From NCBI GenBank assembly GCA_043746555.1, contig JAYTQU010000301.1, positions 1 through 5,754 of the forward strand: a stretch of DNA of 5,754 nt, written 5' to 3'. The translations under genes and the position numbers were made by a program. This DNA is from CAZQYC01 sp043746555. GTDB lineage: Bacteria; Pseudomonadota; Gammaproteobacteria; Steroidobacterales; Steroidobacteraceae. Below, piece by piece: positions 5,292-5,754 of the stretch; position 1 is the first letter of the stretch; every line of letters begins with the position of its first letter. Below the pieces are notes generated by a model. The model saw nothing but the letters and a program-made list of their open reading frames with translations, was not told the DNA's origin and did no database searches.

Positions 5292-5320
5292 TTGCCAGGC
5301 CCGCGACACAGGTCTATGGT
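5292..5320 (+). promoter_or_regulatory. Candidate promoter for the PQQ dehydrogenase gene
   Basis: TTGCCA (5292-5297, 5 of 6) and TATGGT (5315-5320, 4 of 6) have the ideal 17-nt spacing, starting 13 bp after the smpB stop. The leader to the GTG at 5367 would be about 40 nt. It is the best-spaced -35/-10 pair in the window. No terminator for smpB is evident before it. Confidence 0.4.
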
Positions 5321-5355
5321 GCGCGACAACTTAAGAAATGATTTGGTATTTTTTT

Positions 5356-5361
5356 GGGGGA
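5356..5361 (+). promoter_or_regulatory. G-rich ribosome binding site for the GTG start at 5367
   Basis: GGGGGA lies 5 nt before GTG at 5367 and directly follows a run of seven T (5349-5355). It favours the GTG over an in-frame TTG at 5343 and over the ATG at 5338, which is out of frame. Confidence 0.6.
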
Positions 5362-5366
5362 ACACC

Positions 5367-5754
5367 GTGCGCTATTCAACTCTCGCCCTTCTGCCGCTCA
5401 TCGTTGCAATCGCGGCTTGTCAGAAAGCACCGACCGAATCCGCTGCGCCGCCGCCCCCCGCCGCGGTCGACGCGACTCGACTCGTCAACGCCGATCAAGA
5501 CACAGGCAATTGGCTCACGGTCGGCCGCACGTATTCCGAACAGCGTTTCTCGCCACTTCACAAGATCAACGTTGCGAACGTGCAGCAGCTTGGGCTCGCA
5601 TGGTCCCTCGATCTCGACACACATCGCGGACAAGAAGCCACACCGTTGGTTGTCGACGGCGTGATGTACTCGACGAGCGCCTGGAGCAAAGTCCAAGCGA
5701 TCGATCCCGTTACCGGAAAACTCCTGTGGCAATACGATCCTAAAGTTTCGAAAG
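5367..5754 (+). CDS. PQQ-dependent alcohol dehydrogenase (quinoprotein, methanol/ethanol family), N-terminal 129 residues
   Basis: Members of this family are exported enzymes that oxidise alcohols using pyrroloquinoline quinone and pass electrons to cytochromes. The frame is open from GTG at 5367 to the right edge without a stop. Residues 1-18 (VRYSTLALLPLIVAIAAC, initiator read as Met) form a signal peptide ending in IAAC, which fits a lipobox with C18 as the lipid site. A Pro/Ala linker (26-33) follows. The mature N terminus is diagnostic: NWLTVGRTYSEQRFSPL (48-64), INVANVQQLGLAWSLDLDT (67-85), GQEATPLVVDGVMYSTSAW (88-106, with E90 at the position of a PQQ-site glutamate) and the first propeller W-motif AIDPVTGKLLWQYDP (111-125). 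Full-length relatives are about 570-700 residues, some with a C-terminal cytochrome c domain, so the exact subtype and substrate cannot be told. The gene is not part of the conserved fur-smpB block. Confidence 0.9.
   Translation, partial: MRYSTLALLPLIVAIAACQKAPTESAAPPPPAAVDATRLVNADQDTGNWLTVGRTYSEQRFSPLHKINVANVQQLGLAWSLDLDTHRGQEATPLVVDGVMYSTSAWSKVQAIDPVTGKLLWQYDPKVSK

Noticed and set aside
5147..5341. Small plus-strand frame overlapping the end of smpB and the following gap
   Set aside because: Most of it is smpB read in another frame; it has no ribosome site and no recognisable motif.
5280..5366. tmRNA (ssrA) gene directly after smpB
   Set aside because: The gap is only 87 bp and has neither a tRNA-like acceptor end nor an Ala-rich tag-coding segment.

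Overview
This window is ordinary gammaproteobacterial housekeeping DNA from a moderately GC-rich chromosome. It matches the conserved block known from Pseudomonas and Xanthomonas relatives (recN, fur, bamE/omlA, ratA, smpB) next to the heat-shock repressor gene hrcA. The E. coli-like Fur with both Cys pairs, the BamE lipoprotein, RatA and a 160-residue SmpB all point to Gammaproteobacteria. HrcA argues against enterics, which lack it. A genus cannot be named from this sequence.

Layout: the N-terminal part of hrcA (minus) runs off the left edge. A 174-bp divergent region separates it from nadK (plus), which is followed after 51 bp by recN (plus). recN converges on fur (minus). fur is divergent from bamE (plus), bamE converges on ratA (minus), and ratA is divergent from smpB (plus). 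A PQQ-dependent alcohol dehydrogenase (plus) begins 87 bp after smpB and runs off the right edge. All eight genes have intact frames, and no gap exceeds 175 bp. I see no tRNA, rRNA, CRISPR, insertion sequence or prophage, and no tmRNA gene directly after smpB.

Functionally these are mostly stress and quality-control genes: HrcA (chaperone repression), NadK (NADP supply), RecN (double-strand break repair), Fur (iron regulation), BamE (outer-membrane assembly), RatA (ribosome or ubiquinone related) and SmpB (ribosome rescue). The last gene is an exported quinoprotein oxidoreductase that does not belong to the block, so conserved synteny ends at about 5280.

No new multi-gene system was found. 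The most interesting signals are regulatory. Four ATG-start genes (hrcA, nadK, ratA, smpB) lack a clear Shine-Dalgarno and have a -10-like hexamer 6-10 nt before the start codon, which suggests leaderless transcripts; the two GTG-start genes have clear ribosome binding sites. A perfect 16-bp inverted repeat overlaps the likely recN -10 element and resembles an operator. The ratA and smpB promoters appear to interlock face to face. The ratB/rnfH gene that usually lies beside ratA is absent. Promoter calls are by-eye consensus matches and are weak evidence.
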